Below, in pieces: positions 8,275 through 16,720 of a stretch of 64,000 nucleotides of DNA. Position 1 is the first letter of the stretch; the number at the start of each line of letters is the position of its first letter. The stretch comes from EW11 sp035765635 (lineage in GTDB: Bacteria > Verrucomicrobiota > Verrucomicrobiia > Opitutales > Opitutaceae): NCBI GenBank assembly GCA_035765635.1, contig DASTWZ010000031.1, positions 1 through 64,000 on the forward strand. The letters are read 5' to 3'. A program made the translations under genes and the position numbers. The notes beneath the pieces were generated by a model. The model worked only from the letters and a program-made list of their open reading frames with translations, was not told the origin of the DNA and searched no databases.

Positions 8275-8901
8275 TTACTGCACCGCCGTCACGTTGGTTT
8301 TTTCGTGTGCCTCAACCCAGGCGTTATATTCCTTGCGCGGCATGAAGCGCAGCGAGGCAGAGTTGATACAATAACGCTTGTGCGTCGGCTTCGGTCCATC
8401 GTCGAACACATGGCCAAGGTGCGCGCCATCCACGGAGCAACTGACTTCATCGCGGACCATGCCGTACGAGTAGTCGCTGTCAACGGTCACGAATTTGTCT
8501 TCAATCGGCTTCGTAAAGCTCGGCCACCCGGTGCCGCTCTCGAATTTGTCGCGGCTGTCAAACAGCGGCGTGTCGCTGCACACGGAGAAATAGACGCCGT
8601 CCTCGTGGTTGTTCCAGTAGGCGTTGTGAAACGGACGCTCCGTCCCCTGCTTGCGCGCGACGCGATAAGACTCGGGGCTGAGGATCTTTTTCCACTCCGC
8701 ATCGGACTTCTTCACGGTTGCTTTCGACATATCGATGACGACGTGCGACGGCAGACCGCAAGCGGACTTGCCATCGACGGCACATGCGGCGCCCTGCTGC
8801 GCGCCGTCCGCAGTTTCAGCTTTGTTTTTCATAGAGTTGTCGGCCCACACTGCAGTCACTGCGGCCAGGAACAGTGTCGGGATAAGATAACGAAAGTTCA
8901 T
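8275..8901 (-). CDS. msrB: Exported peptide-methionine (R)-S-oxide reductase MsrB
   Basis: A 208-residue protein with a signal peptide when started at the ATG at 8901 ('MNFRYLIPTLFLAAVTAVWA'). The MsrB domain covers about residues 70-205, with substrate-binding 'ESGTGWPSF', 'GAHLGHVFDDGP' and the catalytic-cysteine motif 'KRYCINSASLRF'. The usual two CxxC zinc pairs are not intact: the first position reads 'YFSVCSDTPLF' and the second 'EVSCSVDGAHLGHVF'. This is therefore a zinc-free type in which the cysteine of 'EVSC' may act as resolving cysteine (inferred from position). It would reduce oxidised methionine in periplasmic proteins. It is transcribed alone, with a clear terminator behind it. 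Confidence 0.93.
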   Translation of the reverse strand: MNFRYLIPTLFLAAVTAVWADNSMKNKAETADGAQQGAACAVDGKSACGLPSHVVIDMSKATVKKSDAEWKKILSPESYRVARKQGTERPFHNAYWNNHEDGVYFSVCSDTPLFDSRDKFESGTGWPSFTKPIEDKFVTVDSDYSYGMVRDEVSCSVDGAHLGHVFDDGPKPTHKRYCINSASLRFMPRKEYNAWVEAHEKTNVTAVQ

Positions 8902-8952
8902 TTGAACATAAGAGTGTCCAGGAATCGGAATATTCCCAGCCAACACATCTTC

Positions 8953-11190
8953 TCAAGTGAGGCTCATCGGGTCCACGTCCATGACCTGAACCATGTCGTC
9001 CGGCCACGCAAACGCCTCTCGCATTTGGCTTAAGGCAGCGACGGTTTTGCGGACCTGAAACGTGAAATACCACAGCTGGTAACGATACTCGTCTTTGATC
9101 TTTTCGATCGGCGACGGAACAGGTCCGCGCAGTTCGACGAGTTCGCCCAGTTCCGTTTCCACGCGCTTGGCCCATTGCTCCGCGAAAAACTGCAGCTTCT
9201 CCGGATTCGGTCCGCGAAAGAGATGATGAATCAAATGTCGAAATGGCGGGTACTTGAAATCCCGCCGCATGCGTAACTCGGTTTCCGCGAAACCAAGAAA
9301 ATCCGCATGCCGGGAAAACTGAATGGCCTCCGCCTGAGGCGTGAAGGTTTGCACAACCACCTCGCCCGCCCGGTCACCGCGGCCGGCACGGCCGGCCACC
9401 TGGACGAGCAGCTGAAAGGTGCGCTCGTTCGCCCGAAAATCCGGCACGTGCATGGAAATGTCCGCGTCGATCAAACCGACCAGCGTGACGTTTGGAAAAT
9501 CGAGCCCTTTCCCGATCATCTGTGTGCCAACGAGAATATCGATCTTGCCCGCGCGAAACTCGCTGAGCACTTGGCGAAACCGATTCTTCTTCGACATCGT
9601 ATCCGTATCCATGCGCTCGATACGCGCCTTCGGCAGGACACGCCGGACCGCCTCCTCCACGCGCTGCGTGCCCAGGCCGCGCCAACGTATTTTCGGGGAA
9701 CGACACTTCGGGCAAAGCATCGGCGCCGCGCGCTCCGCGCCGCAAAGATGACAACGCAGCCGCTCATCCGTGCGATGGTAAGTCATCGAGATGCTGCAGT
9801 GTTCGCATTCTTCGACATGCCCGCATTCGGTGCACTGCATGCTCGAGGAATAACCGCGACGATTGATGAAGAGAATCGTCTGCTCGCGTTTCTCGAACCG
9901 TGCATGCATCGCGTCGACCAGCCGCCGCGACAACGTCGTCAGACCGCGCGAGCGCGCTACCTCGATGCGCATGTCGACCACGTCGATATGCGGGAGTTGC
10001 CGCGAGTCCACGCGCTGCGTCAGCTGCGCCAGCCGATAGCGTCCGCCCAGCGCATTGTTGTATGATTCCAACGAGGGCGTGGCCGAACCGAGCACGCAAC
10101 AGGCATTGGCCAACTTCGCGCGCATGACGGCGACATCGCGGCCGTGGTAGCGCGGCGTTTCGTCCTGTTTGTAGGCGGGCTCGTGCTCTTCATCGACGAC
10201 GATGAGCCGAAGGCCTTGCACCGGGGCAAAAATCGCGGAGCGCGCGCCAACGACCACGCGAGCTTCGCCGGTGGCCAGCGCGAGAAACCCATCGAAACGC
10301 TCGCCTTCGCTTAGATGGCTGTGCCACACGACGGTTTTGTGTCCGGGCGCAATGGCGTCCAAGCGACCGCGCAACCGTGCCACTGTCTGCGGAGTGAGCG
10401 CAACTTCCGGCACGAGGAAGATTACGCTGCCGCCGGACTTAAGCGCTTCCTGAATCGCGTGGAGGTAAACCTCCGTTTTGCCCGAGCCGGTGACGCCGTG
10501 CAGCAGCGTGACGTTGAACGCATTTTCCTGGAGCGCGGACGAAATCGCTGCGGCGGCATTGCGCTGCTCGGTATTGAGTTGCGGCGGTAAGGACGCGACG
10601 GTTTCGCCGGCCGACCAATCGTCCGCATACGCCACACGCTCGACGCGGAGCGTGTCTTCGCGGACCACGCCGCGTTTCACGAGCGCGGTCGAGACTGCAG
10701 CGGTCAGGCCGAGACGCGAGAGCACGAGCGATTTCTTCTGGGCTTTGAACTGCTGCGCCAGAAAAGCGTAGAGCTTCGCCTGCTGCGGAGCCCGCTTCTT
10801 CATTTTCTCCAACTCTTCCGGAAGAATTTTTTCCGCGACGCTGAGCCACTTCTCGTACTTCACGCCCGCGCCATTGCGCACGGCTGCAGGCAGCATGGTC
10901 TCGATCACCAAATCCAGGCCGCACGCGTAGTAAGCCGACATCCACCGCGCGAGTTCCAGGAGATCGGGCGGCAGCGCCGGAAAAGGATAAACGACCTGCG
11001 AGAGGTTTTTCAGTTTATCGACCGGAAAATCCAGCGGCTCGCCGATTTCGCCGACGATGCCGAGGTGGTGCCGGTGCATGATCGGGATGCGCACGAGCGA
11101 GCCGACATGCACGTCTCCAGCCCAAGCCTCCGGCACGCGATAATGGAGCCGCTTGTCGAAGCCCGCGAGAGGATGAACACCGACGATCAT
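8953..11190 (-). CDS. priA: Primosomal helicase PriA
   Basis: A 745-residue replication-restart helicase of the PriA family. It has the N-terminal DNA-binding domain ('HPLAGFDKRLHYRVPE'), Walker A 'GVTGSGKTEVYLHAI', 'FLVPEVALTPQ', the DEEH box in 'LIVVDEEHEPAYKQDE', 'GSATPSLES', and the zinc cysteine clusters 'MQCTECGHVEECEHC' and 'LRCHLCG...MLCPKC'. Helicase motifs V and VI follow in 'GTQMIGKGLDFPNVTL' and 'QVAGRAGRGDRAGEV'. The ATG at 11190 starts the conserved N-terminus; the frame continues to 11694 without another plausible start and would run antisense through the Fur gene. The gene is divergent from the Fur-family regulator with about 100 bases between starts. Confidence 0.95.
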   Translation of the reverse strand: MIVGVHPLAGFDKRLHYRVPEAWAGDVHVGSLVRIPIMHRHHLGIVGEIGEPLDFPVDKLKNLSQVVYPFPALPPDLLELARWMSAYYACGLDLVIETMLPAAVRNGAGVKYEKWLSVAEKILPEELEKMKKRAPQQAKLYAFLAQQFKAQKKSLVLSRLGLTAAVSTALVKRGVVREDTLRVERVAYADDWSAGETVASLPPQLNTEQRNAAAAISSALQENAFNVTLLHGVTGSGKTEVYLHAIQEALKSGGSVIFLVPEVALTPQTVARLRGRLDAIAPGHKTVVWHSHLSEGERFDGFLALATGEARVVVGARSAIFAPVQGLRLIVVDEEHEPAYKQDETPRYHGRDVAVMRAKLANACCVLGSATPSLESYNNALGGRYRLAQLTQRVDSRQLPHIDVVDMRIEVARSRGLTTLSRRLVDAMHARFEKREQTILFINRRGYSSSMQCTECGHVEECEHCSISMTYHRTDERLRCHLCGAERAAPMLCPKCRSPKIRWRGLGTQRVEEAVRRVLPKARIERMDTDTMSKKNRFRQVLSEFRAGKIDILVGTQMIGKGLDFPNVTLVGLIDADISMHVPDFRANERTFQLLVQVAGRAGRGDRAGEVVVQTFTPQAEAIQFSRHADFLGFAETELRMRRDFKYPPFRHLIHHLFRGPNPEKLQFFAEQWAKRVETELGELVELRGPVPSPIEKIKDEYRYQLWYFTFQVRKTVAALSQMREAFAWPDDMVQVMDVDPMSLT

Positions 11191-11289
11191 TGCGCGGAGA
11201 TGAGCAGCCGGAATTGGAAGTTGGAAGATGGAATTTGCCGCCGGAAGGCCGCCTTGACAGGCCAACCGCACAAAAGATTCTATCCGGCC

Positions 11290-11751
11290 GTGAGCAACGA
11301 CGCCGCCCGCGAGAAATTCAAATCCTACCTCGGTACGAAAGGACTGCGCGTCACGAACCAGCGCCTGGCAATTTTCGAAGCGGCGTTTGCCCAAAAGGAT
11401 CACTTCACCGCCGAGGAATTGCTCGATCATGCGCGGGCCATCGACGATTCCGTTTCCCGCGCAACGGTTTACCGCACGCTGCCGATCATGACCGAAAGTG
11501 CGCTGCTGCGCGAAGTCGATATCGGCAAGAACCTGAAATACTACCACCCGAACAAGGACAACAATGTCCAGGTGGCCCAGGTGATCTGCTTGGATTGCGA
11601 CAAGATTTTTGAAATCGGCGCCCCGTTCATGGAATGGTACGGCAGCACGGTCTCCTCTAAGCTCGGCCTCACGCCAGTCACTCAGCGACTGCAAGTCAGC
11701 GCGCGCTGCAATAAGTTGCGCGCGACTGGCAGCTGCCCGAATCGAAACTGA
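11290..11751 (+). CDS. Fur-family transcriptional regulator lacking the usual His cluster
   Basis: A 153-residue protein from a GTG at 11290, which begins the conserved helical N-terminus. The winged-helix part is typical: 'LGTKGLRVTNQRLAIFEA', 'HFTAEELLDHA', 'SRATVYRTLPIMTE'. The dimerisation domain has CxxC 'VICLDCDKIFEI' (C100, C103) and two further cysteines near the end (C140, C149). The block just before CxxC reads 'NKDNNVQVAQVIC', where most Fur, Zur and PerR proteins have an HHxH metal-sensing cluster. The signal sensed is therefore unclear and may not be a metal. A TPR-like gene follows after four bases. It shares a short upstream region with priA. Confidence 0.87.
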   Translation: MSNDAAREKFKSYLGTKGLRVTNQRLAIFEAAFAQKDHFTAEELLDHARAIDDSVSRATVYRTLPIMTESALLREVDIGKNLKYYHPNKDNNVQVAQVICLDCDKIFEIGAPFMEWYGSTVSSKLGLTPVTQRLQVSARCNKLRATGSCPNRN

Positions 11752-11755
11752 GCGA

Positions 11756-12115
11756 ATGAGCCGAAAAGAAGACCCTGCGTTCGAGATCGGATTTTTCGAA
11801 TCAGTCCTGCGCCGCGATCCGACCTACACAGATGTCATCGAAATTTTAGGCGGACTCTACACGAAGACGGGCCGCATCGCCGACGGCCTGCGCATGGATC
11901 GCAAACTCGTGCGCCTTCTCCCGACCAACGCGACGGCGCACTACAATCTCGCGTGCAGCCTCGCGCTCAGCAAGCGCCCCAGCGATGCGATGCGCTCGTT
12001 GAGCGAAGCCGTGAAACTCGGCTACGAGGATATCGATTGGATGCTGCAGGATCCGGACCTGGAAGGGTTGAAGGACCATCCAGAGTTCAAGCGGCTGGTC
12101 GCGAAGTTGAGTTGA
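11756..12115 (+). CDS. Small TPR-like protein co-transcribed with the Fur-family gene
   Basis: A 119-residue cytoplasmic protein without signal peptide, starting at an ATG four bases after the regulator stop. Its helical repeats ('PTYTDVIEILGGLYTKTGRIADGL', pattern only, and 'ATAHYNLACSLALSKRPSDAM') fit two to three TPR units. It ends with 'DPDLEGLKDHPEFKRLVAKL', a tail common in bacterial TPR proteins that contain a DxxLxxL-x-x-H-P-x-F module. It is probably a protein-protein adaptor. The spacing indicates one mRNA with the regulator, but a functional link is inference. Confidence 0.8.
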   Translation: MSRKEDPAFEIGFFESVLRRDPTYTDVIEILGGLYTKTGRIADGLRMDRKLVRLLPTNATAHYNLACSLALSKRPSDAMRSLSEAVKLGYEDIDWMLQDPDLEGLKDHPEFKRLVAKLS

Positions 12116-12153
12116 GCGCGCAAATCGCGTAGGTTCGAGGCCTCTCTTTTGTC

Positions 12154-13137
12154 ATGCCTGCGACTCTAAACTATGAACCGGTGGTCCTTTCTCCGCGCCG
12201 CGAGGCGCCACGCCTTTCGGCGATTCAGGAGGAGGTTCTCGCCCTGAAAAAACAGCGCAATGCCGTCATTCTCGCGCACAATTATCAAGTCGCGGAGATC
12301 CAGCAGGTCGCGGATTACGTCGGAGATTCGCTCGGTCTCTCCTATCAAGCGCAGCAGGCGAAAGCAGATGTTATCCTGTTTTGCGGCGTCCATTTCATGG
12401 CCGAGACGGCGCGCATCGTGAATCCGGAGCGCACGGTTTTGCTGCCTGACCTAAACGCTGGTTGCTCGCTGTCGGACTCCTGCCCCGCGGAGCGGCTCCA
12501 AGCTTACAAGAAGGCGAATCCCGACGTGTACGTCGTCGCGTATATCAACTGCTCGGCCGGCGTGAAGGCGCTGAGTGATGTGATCGTGACGAGCGGCAAC
12601 GCGGTGAAAATCGTCAGCCGCGTGCCGGCGGACCGCGAAATTCTTTTCGTGCCTGACCAGAATCTCGGCCAATGGGTCTCCCAGAAAACCGGACGCAAGA
12701 TGCGCCTCTGGCCCGGCAGTTGTTATGCCCACGTGCAATTCACGGTGCGCGCGCTGGAGAAAGTGCGCGCGAAGTTTCCGGACGCGCCGATCGTCGCCCA
12801 CCCCGAATGCGTCCAGGCGGTGCGCGATCTCGCGGACGAAGTTTGCAGCACGGAATTGATGGTGAAATTCGCAAAGGAAACTCCGTCCGAGCACATCATC
12901 GTCCTGACCGAGAGCGGCATGCTGCACCGGTTGCGAAAAGAGGTGCCGAACAAAACGTTCATCGCGGGCCCGACGGATACCTGCGCGTGCAACGATTGCC
13001 GTTTCATGAAAATGAACACGATCGAGAAAGCGCGCGACGCGTTGAAAAACATGTCGCCCATCGTCGACGTGCCCGAGCCGATCCGTTCCGCCGCGCTGGT
13101 CCCGATTCAGCGCATGCTGGATTGGAGCAAGAGCTGA
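12154..13137 (+). CDS. nadA: Quinolinate synthase NadA
   Basis: A 327-residue [4Fe-4S] enzyme that condenses iminoaspartate with dihydroxyacetone phosphate to quinolinate in de novo NAD synthesis. Family motifs are complete: 'ILAHNYQVAEIQQVADYVGD', 'FCGVHFMAETARI', 'DLNAGCSLSDSCP', 'YINCSAGVKA', 'HPECVQAV' and 'CACNDCRFMKMNT'. These provide the three cluster cysteines expected in the family. Length is normal for the long-type NadA. The start at 12154 gives an N-terminal lead before the 'LKKQRNAVILAHNY' strand. No nadB or nadC lies in the window. A long nested palindrome follows the stop. Confidence 0.95.
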   Translation: MPATLNYEPVVLSPRREAPRLSAIQEEVLALKKQRNAVILAHNYQVAEIQQVADYVGDSLGLSYQAQQAKADVILFCGVHFMAETARIVNPERTVLLPDLNAGCSLSDSCPAERLQAYKKANPDVYVVAYINCSAGVKALSDVIVTSGNAVKIVSRVPADREILFVPDQNLGQWVSQKTGRKMRLWPGSCYAHVQFTVRALEKVRAKFPDAPIVAHPECVQAVRDLADEVCSTELMVKFAKETPSEHIIVLTESGMLHRLRKEVPNKTFIAGPTDTCACNDCRFMKMNTIEKARDALKNMSPIVDVPEPIRSAALVPIQRMLDWSKS

Positions 13138-13142
13138 GGTTA

Positions 13143-13293
13143 CCCACGAATCACACGAAGGACACGAAATCGATCCACTGAATATTTCCCACCGAAAACA
13201 CGGAGGACACGGAAGGTATTTTTGTTTCCGTGCCGTCCGTGTTTTCCGTGGGAAATAATTTTCTGAATTCGTGTTCTTCGTGTGATTCGTGGG
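13143..13293. repeat. Nested double inverted repeat between nadA and the M23 peptidase gene
   Basis: Outer arms at 13143-13168 and 13268-13293 (26 bases, one mismatch, core CCCACGAATCACACGAAG) enclose inner arms at 13184-13214 and 13226-13256 (31 bases, three mismatches, core GAAAACACGG) with an 11-base loop. The two arm families are similar in composition (CACGAA/CACGGA units) but distinct. A single half-copy of the outer unit (CTCACGAATCACACGAA) occurs at about 8092-8110. The gap lies between convergent genes, where such a cruciform could also end transcription in both directions. Confidence 0.9.
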
Positions 13294-13312
13294 CAACTGA
13301 CCGAGCCCAGAG

Positions 13313-14365
13313 CTACAGCTCTTTTCGCACACCGAAGAGCAGCTGTAGCGTGCTCTCGAGATCGCGGCCGATTTCGTAGCGTCCCCGTTTTTTGAATACG
13401 AGGGACTTGCAGCGAGGAAGCCTCGCGTTCGGATCGACCTGCGTCGCCTGAAATTCGTTTGGCCTCAGCCCGATGACTTCCATCGGCCCCAGCGGCGTCC
13501 ATGCAAAAGGCAGGCCCATGTCGTTGAACGTGATTTCCCATCCCGCGAATGCATTCCCTTCGGGCAACGCTTTCGTCAGCAGCGCTGGATAGCGTGCGAC
13601 AAAATCCGGAGTAAACTTCGTCGCGACGCGGACGCGCACCGCCGGCTTCAGCCGCGTAATGTATTGAGTGAAATCGTCGACCGACCGCGTGCGAAACGCG
13701 TTGAAGAAATCGAGCGGATCGATGCCCACGAGATTCATTCCATTCCAAATCCCGTGCTCGTTTCGGCTGCCGAATTTTTTCCAGTCGTACCAGCTTTGAA
13801 AGTTGTGCGTGAGGAGCAGGTTGATCTCGAAATGCAGATGCGCGCGGTCACGCGGAATCGCGCTCCCGTTCGAGCTGCGGCCCATCGTGGCGATCACCTG
13901 CCCGCCCTGAACTTTGTCTCCGGCTTTCAAGCCTGGCGCGATCGCACTGAGATGGGCGTAGAGCGTATTGACGGGCAAACCCGTGTCCGGGTGTTCGATT
14001 AATATGTAGCGCCCGTAATTGCTGTTGCCGGGGACGCGATTGATGTAGCGCACGGTTCCCGGAAGCGTCGCGAAAATCTGATCGATCGGCTCGCCGTTGC
14101 GATCGCGGCGCACGGGTTTCAAATCGACGCCTTCGTGAAATTGCGCGCCGTTGGTGCGATGGCAGCCGAAGAGACCGGATTCAGGTTCGCCCGAGGCAGT
14201 GGGCTGGATGAAATCGGCGATTCCCTTCCCGTCGAAATACGCGGTGTTTGGCGTCGGCCAAACCATCTCGAGCCGCTCCGCGCGGACCGACTCGACCAGC
14301 ACAAACAAACACAAAGGCACTGCGGCGGCGAAGCCGGCAGCACGGAGGAATTTTCGGAATCTCAT
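13313..14365 (-). CDS. Exported M23-family (LytM-type) metallopeptidase
   Basis: A 350-residue protein with a signal peptide (cleavage after about residue 29, 'ESVRA'). The M23 zinc-site residues are present: 'HEGVDLK' (H77, D81) and 'HLHFEI' near residue 180. These follow the substrate-cleft strands 'YGRYILIEH' and 'LYAHLSAIAPGLKAGDKV'. The 150-residue C-terminal part ('LDFFNAFRTRSVDDFTQYI' onward) has no domain I recognise. Such enzymes cleave peptidoglycan cross-links or activate amidases in the periplasm. The motif is intact, so activity is expected. The gene is convergent with nadA across the palindrome and follows hemW with a gap of about 40 bases, so the two may share an mRNA. Confidence 0.9.
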   Translation of the reverse strand: MRFRKFLRAAGFAAAVPLCLFVLVESVRAERLEMVWPTPNTAYFDGKGIADFIQPTASGEPESGLFGCHRTNGAQFHEGVDLKPVRRDRNGEPIDQIFATLPGTVRYINRVPGNSNYGRYILIEHPDTGLPVNTLYAHLSAIAPGLKAGDKVQGGQVIATMGRSSNGSAIPRDRAHLHFEINLLLTHNFQSWYDWKKFGSRNEHGIWNGMNLVGIDPLDFFNAFRTRSVDDFTQYITRLKPAVRVRVATKFTPDFVARYPALLTKALPEGNAFAGWEITFNDMGLPFAWTPLGPMEVIGLRPNEFQATQVDPNARLPRCKSLVFKKRGRYEIGRDLESTLQLLFGVRKEL

Positions 14366-14407
14366 TCGGAAGATGGCAGTCAGCTGCTCGAGGGCGCCGC
14401 AGTCAGG

Positions 14408-15607
14408 TCAATTCGCCGCCACGGCATCCGTCGCCGAAGAGAATGCGCTCATCAACTCGCTGCCGATCGCATCGGCAATCAATCGACCGCGCAACGTGAG
14501 CGCCAGTCGCGAGCCGTCCCGCACGGCAAGTTCCTCCGCGACGAGTCGCGCGAGAAATTGGTCGATCTGCGCCCACGGCGCGGCCGGGCTGCGGTCGCGA
14601 AGTGCGGCAAGGTTCACGCCTTCGTTCATGCGCAGGCCGAAGATCAACGCATCCTCGACCAGCAACTCCGGCGTCAAAGGTGTGCGATCCTCCGAAGACC
14701 GCTCGCCGCGCTCCAGTTGCGCGAGCCATTTCGCGAGATCGGCGACATTACTTCCGCGCCAGCCGGCATGCTGCGAGGCCGCCGAGGGTCCGAGTCCGAC
14801 CCACTCGTGCATGCGCCATGTATTCAGATTGTGCTTACACGCATGGCCAGGCTTCGCGAAATTCGAAATCTCGTACTGCGCGTAGCCGGCTGACTCGAGC
14901 GCCGCCCAGGTTTTTTCATAAAGACGCGCCTCGCGCTCAGGATCGAGTTTCACTTTACCCTGCGAAAGTTTCACCCAGAGCGCCGTGTCTTCCTCAAAGG
15001 TCAGACAGTACGTGGAAAGATGATCGGGCTGCAAAGCCACCGCCTCGCGCACGTCGTCCATCCAGAGTGACTCATCCTGGCCGGGAATCGCGAAGATCAG
15101 ATCGAGATTAACGCTGGCGAATCCGGCGCGCCGGATGCGGTCGTAAGCCTGAAAGATTTTCTCGCGCGTGTGCTGCCGACCAAGCGCGTCGAGCAGATCC
15201 GGCTGAAAACTCTGCGCGCCCATCGACACCCGCGTCACGCCAAGCTCCTTCAAGACCGCGAGCCGATCGTCGGTCACCGAACTCGGTGCGAGTTCGACCG
15301 TCCATTCCTGCATCTCGGCCGCGAATCTTTCGCGTACGATTTCGCCGAGCCGACGGAGATCGCGCGGCGCGAGCAGGCCCGGCGTCCCTCCACCCCAAAA
15401 ACTCGTCGTGATCGGGCGATCCCATTTCACCAAATTCTTTTCGCGAACGATGCCCGCGATGTACTCGTCTATGGAATTTGCCGTCGGCTTGACCTGATAG
15501 AACGCACAAAAATCACAAGTGCTGGCACAAAATGGAACGTGCACGTACATACCGAGCGGCCCGCCTTGGGCAGCGCGCTGAAGTGAGGTGATTTCGCTCA
15601 TTGCCAA
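14408..15607 (-). CDS. hemW: HemW-like radical SAM protein
   Basis: A 399-residue radical SAM enzyme of the HemN/HemW group. The cluster motif 'HVPFCASTCDFCAF' gives CxxxCxxC at C27, C31 and C34. 'TSFWGGGTPGLL' and 'VNLDLIFAIPGQ' are typical strands, and the C-terminal HemN-C domain ends with 'LTLRGRLIADAI'. The extra upstream cysteine found in true HemN is absent and the length is that of HemW, a haem-trafficking chaperone, rather than coproporphyrinogen dehydrogenase. The two assignments cannot be fully separated by sequence. A start at the second ATG (15601) is equally possible. The lipoprotein gene diverges about 50 bases away. Confidence 0.88.
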   Translation of the reverse strand: MAMSEITSLQRAAQGGPLGMYVHVPFCASTCDFCAFYQVKPTANSIDEYIAGIVREKNLVKWDRPITTSFWGGGTPGLLAPRDLRRLGEIVRERFAAEMQEWTVELAPSSVTDDRLAVLKELGVTRVSMGAQSFQPDLLDALGRQHTREKIFQAYDRIRRAGFASVNLDLIFAIPGQDESLWMDDVREAVALQPDHLSTYCLTFEEDTALWVKLSQGKVKLDPEREARLYEKTWAALESAGYAQYEISNFAKPGHACKHNLNTWRMHEWVGLGPSAASQHAGWRGSNVADLAKWLAQLERGERSSEDRTPLTPELLVEDALIFGLRMNEGVNLAALRDRSPAAPWAQIDQFLARLVAEELAVRDGSRLALTLRGRLIADAIGSELMSAFSSATDAVAAN

Positions 15608-15657
15608 TGCCCTAGGTTTGTGCTGCGTTGCCGACGATTTTTAATCGAAAAAACCCT

Positions 15658-16665
15658 ATGCAAAAGAACCGCTCCTTTCACGCGAGACGAATTTTCCTGT
15701 GCCTCGGCGCCTCGATCGTTCTCGGCTTGGCGGGTTGCCAAGGGCCGTCGATCACCAACTTGACGCCTGACGCCCTCGCGGAAAACCCCTCGCAGATCTA
15801 CACGATCTCCGCGCGCATTTTGCCGAAGGACTCGCGCTACGTCGCCGGCACCGTAAATCCGAAAATCGTGATCAACGGTCAGGGCTACAAAATGAACAAG
15901 AGCCCGCTTGGAGAAAACATCTACGAATTCGACTACCAGGTCCCCGCCGGCGCGACCGAGGTCAAGTACTACTTCCTCGTGAACTACATGGCCGAGGAAA
16001 ACAACATGATGGTCGCACGCGAAGACTACAGCCAGCTCTTCACCGCGAAGATCGCCGGCCGCTACGTGCTCTCGCTCGAAGTCAATCGCGGTCCGGTGGG
16101 CGCGCGCATCAGCATTCTCGGCCGCGGCTTCAACGCCAACGACACGGTCTACTTCGACGGCACCCCTGTGCGCACGATTTTCGAATCGCCGAACGCGATC
16201 AGCTTCTACGTCCCCTCCGTCGAACCGAGTCGTAACTACAAAGTCTCGCTCGGCAGCGAAAGCAGCCAGACGCCCGTCGGCACCTTCCGCGTCGACGCCT
16301 TGGGCAACGCCGAAGCGCCAATCACCGCTGGCTCCGCGCCCGTGGTCCCGACGGGGCCGACGAACAACTCGTTTGTTTCCAGCCCGGTCTCCGGCGCGTT
16401 GAGCGTCTCGCCCACCGGTCTCGTTCTCTCACAGGGCGAAAAACGCCAGCTCACCTTCACCAGCCCGGTGACCGCCGGCGCCGGCGGCATCCTGATCGAT
16501 GTCACGACTGACGTTCCGGAAAGCGTGATCATGCCCGAGGTCGTCGTCCCGCAGGGCTCGAACAGCGTGACCGTCACGGTCGAGGGCGGACGCCCCGGCA
16601 TCGGCAGTCTCTTTGCCAAAGGCCCGGGCGTGCGCGAGCTGACCATTCCGATTTCGGTGAAATAA
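15658..16665 (+). CDS. Exported lipoprotein with IPT/TIG-like domain
   Basis: A 335-residue lipoprotein starting at the ATG at 15658. The signal sequence ends in the lipobox 'LGLAGC', so acylation and anchoring at about Cys27 are expected. The middle contains 'RGPVGARISILGRGFNANDTV' (shown for its TIG pattern), followed by 'VYFDGTPVRTIFESPNAISFYVPS', which is the IPT/TIG immunoglobulin-like strand order. The C-terminal 90 residues ('LSVSPTGLVLSQGEKRQLTF' onward) resemble a second Ig-like beta-sandwich. Its function is unknown; it is presumably a structural or binding protein at the envelope. A strong terminator follows 24 bases after the stop. Confidence 0.8.
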   Translation: MQKNRSFHARRIFLCLGASIVLGLAGCQGPSITNLTPDALAENPSQIYTISARILPKDSRYVAGTVNPKIVINGQGYKMNKSPLGENIYEFDYQVPAGATEVKYYFLVNYMAEENNMMVAREDYSQLFTAKIAGRYVLSLEVNRGPVGARISILGRGFNANDTVYFDGTPVRTIFESPNAISFYVPSVEPSRNYKVSLGSESSQTPVGTFRVDALGNAEAPITAGSAPVVPTGPTNNSFVSSPVSGALSVSPTGLVLSQGEKRQLTFTSPVTAGAGGILIDVTTDVPESVIMPEVVVPQGSNSVTVTVEGGRPGIGSLFAKGPGVRELTIPISVK

Positions 16666-16689
16666 AAAAACGTCTCGCTTTGAATTCAA

Positions 16690-16717
16690 AGCCGGCTCCC
16701 GCGAGCCGGCTTTTTTT
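16690..16717 (+). terminator. Rho-independent terminator after the IPT/TIG lipoprotein gene
   Basis: Perfect stem AGCCGGCTC (16690-16698) / GAGCCGGCT (16703-16711), loop CCGC, then seven T. The downstream gene is convergent. Confidence 0.92.
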
Positions 16718-16720
16718 GTG

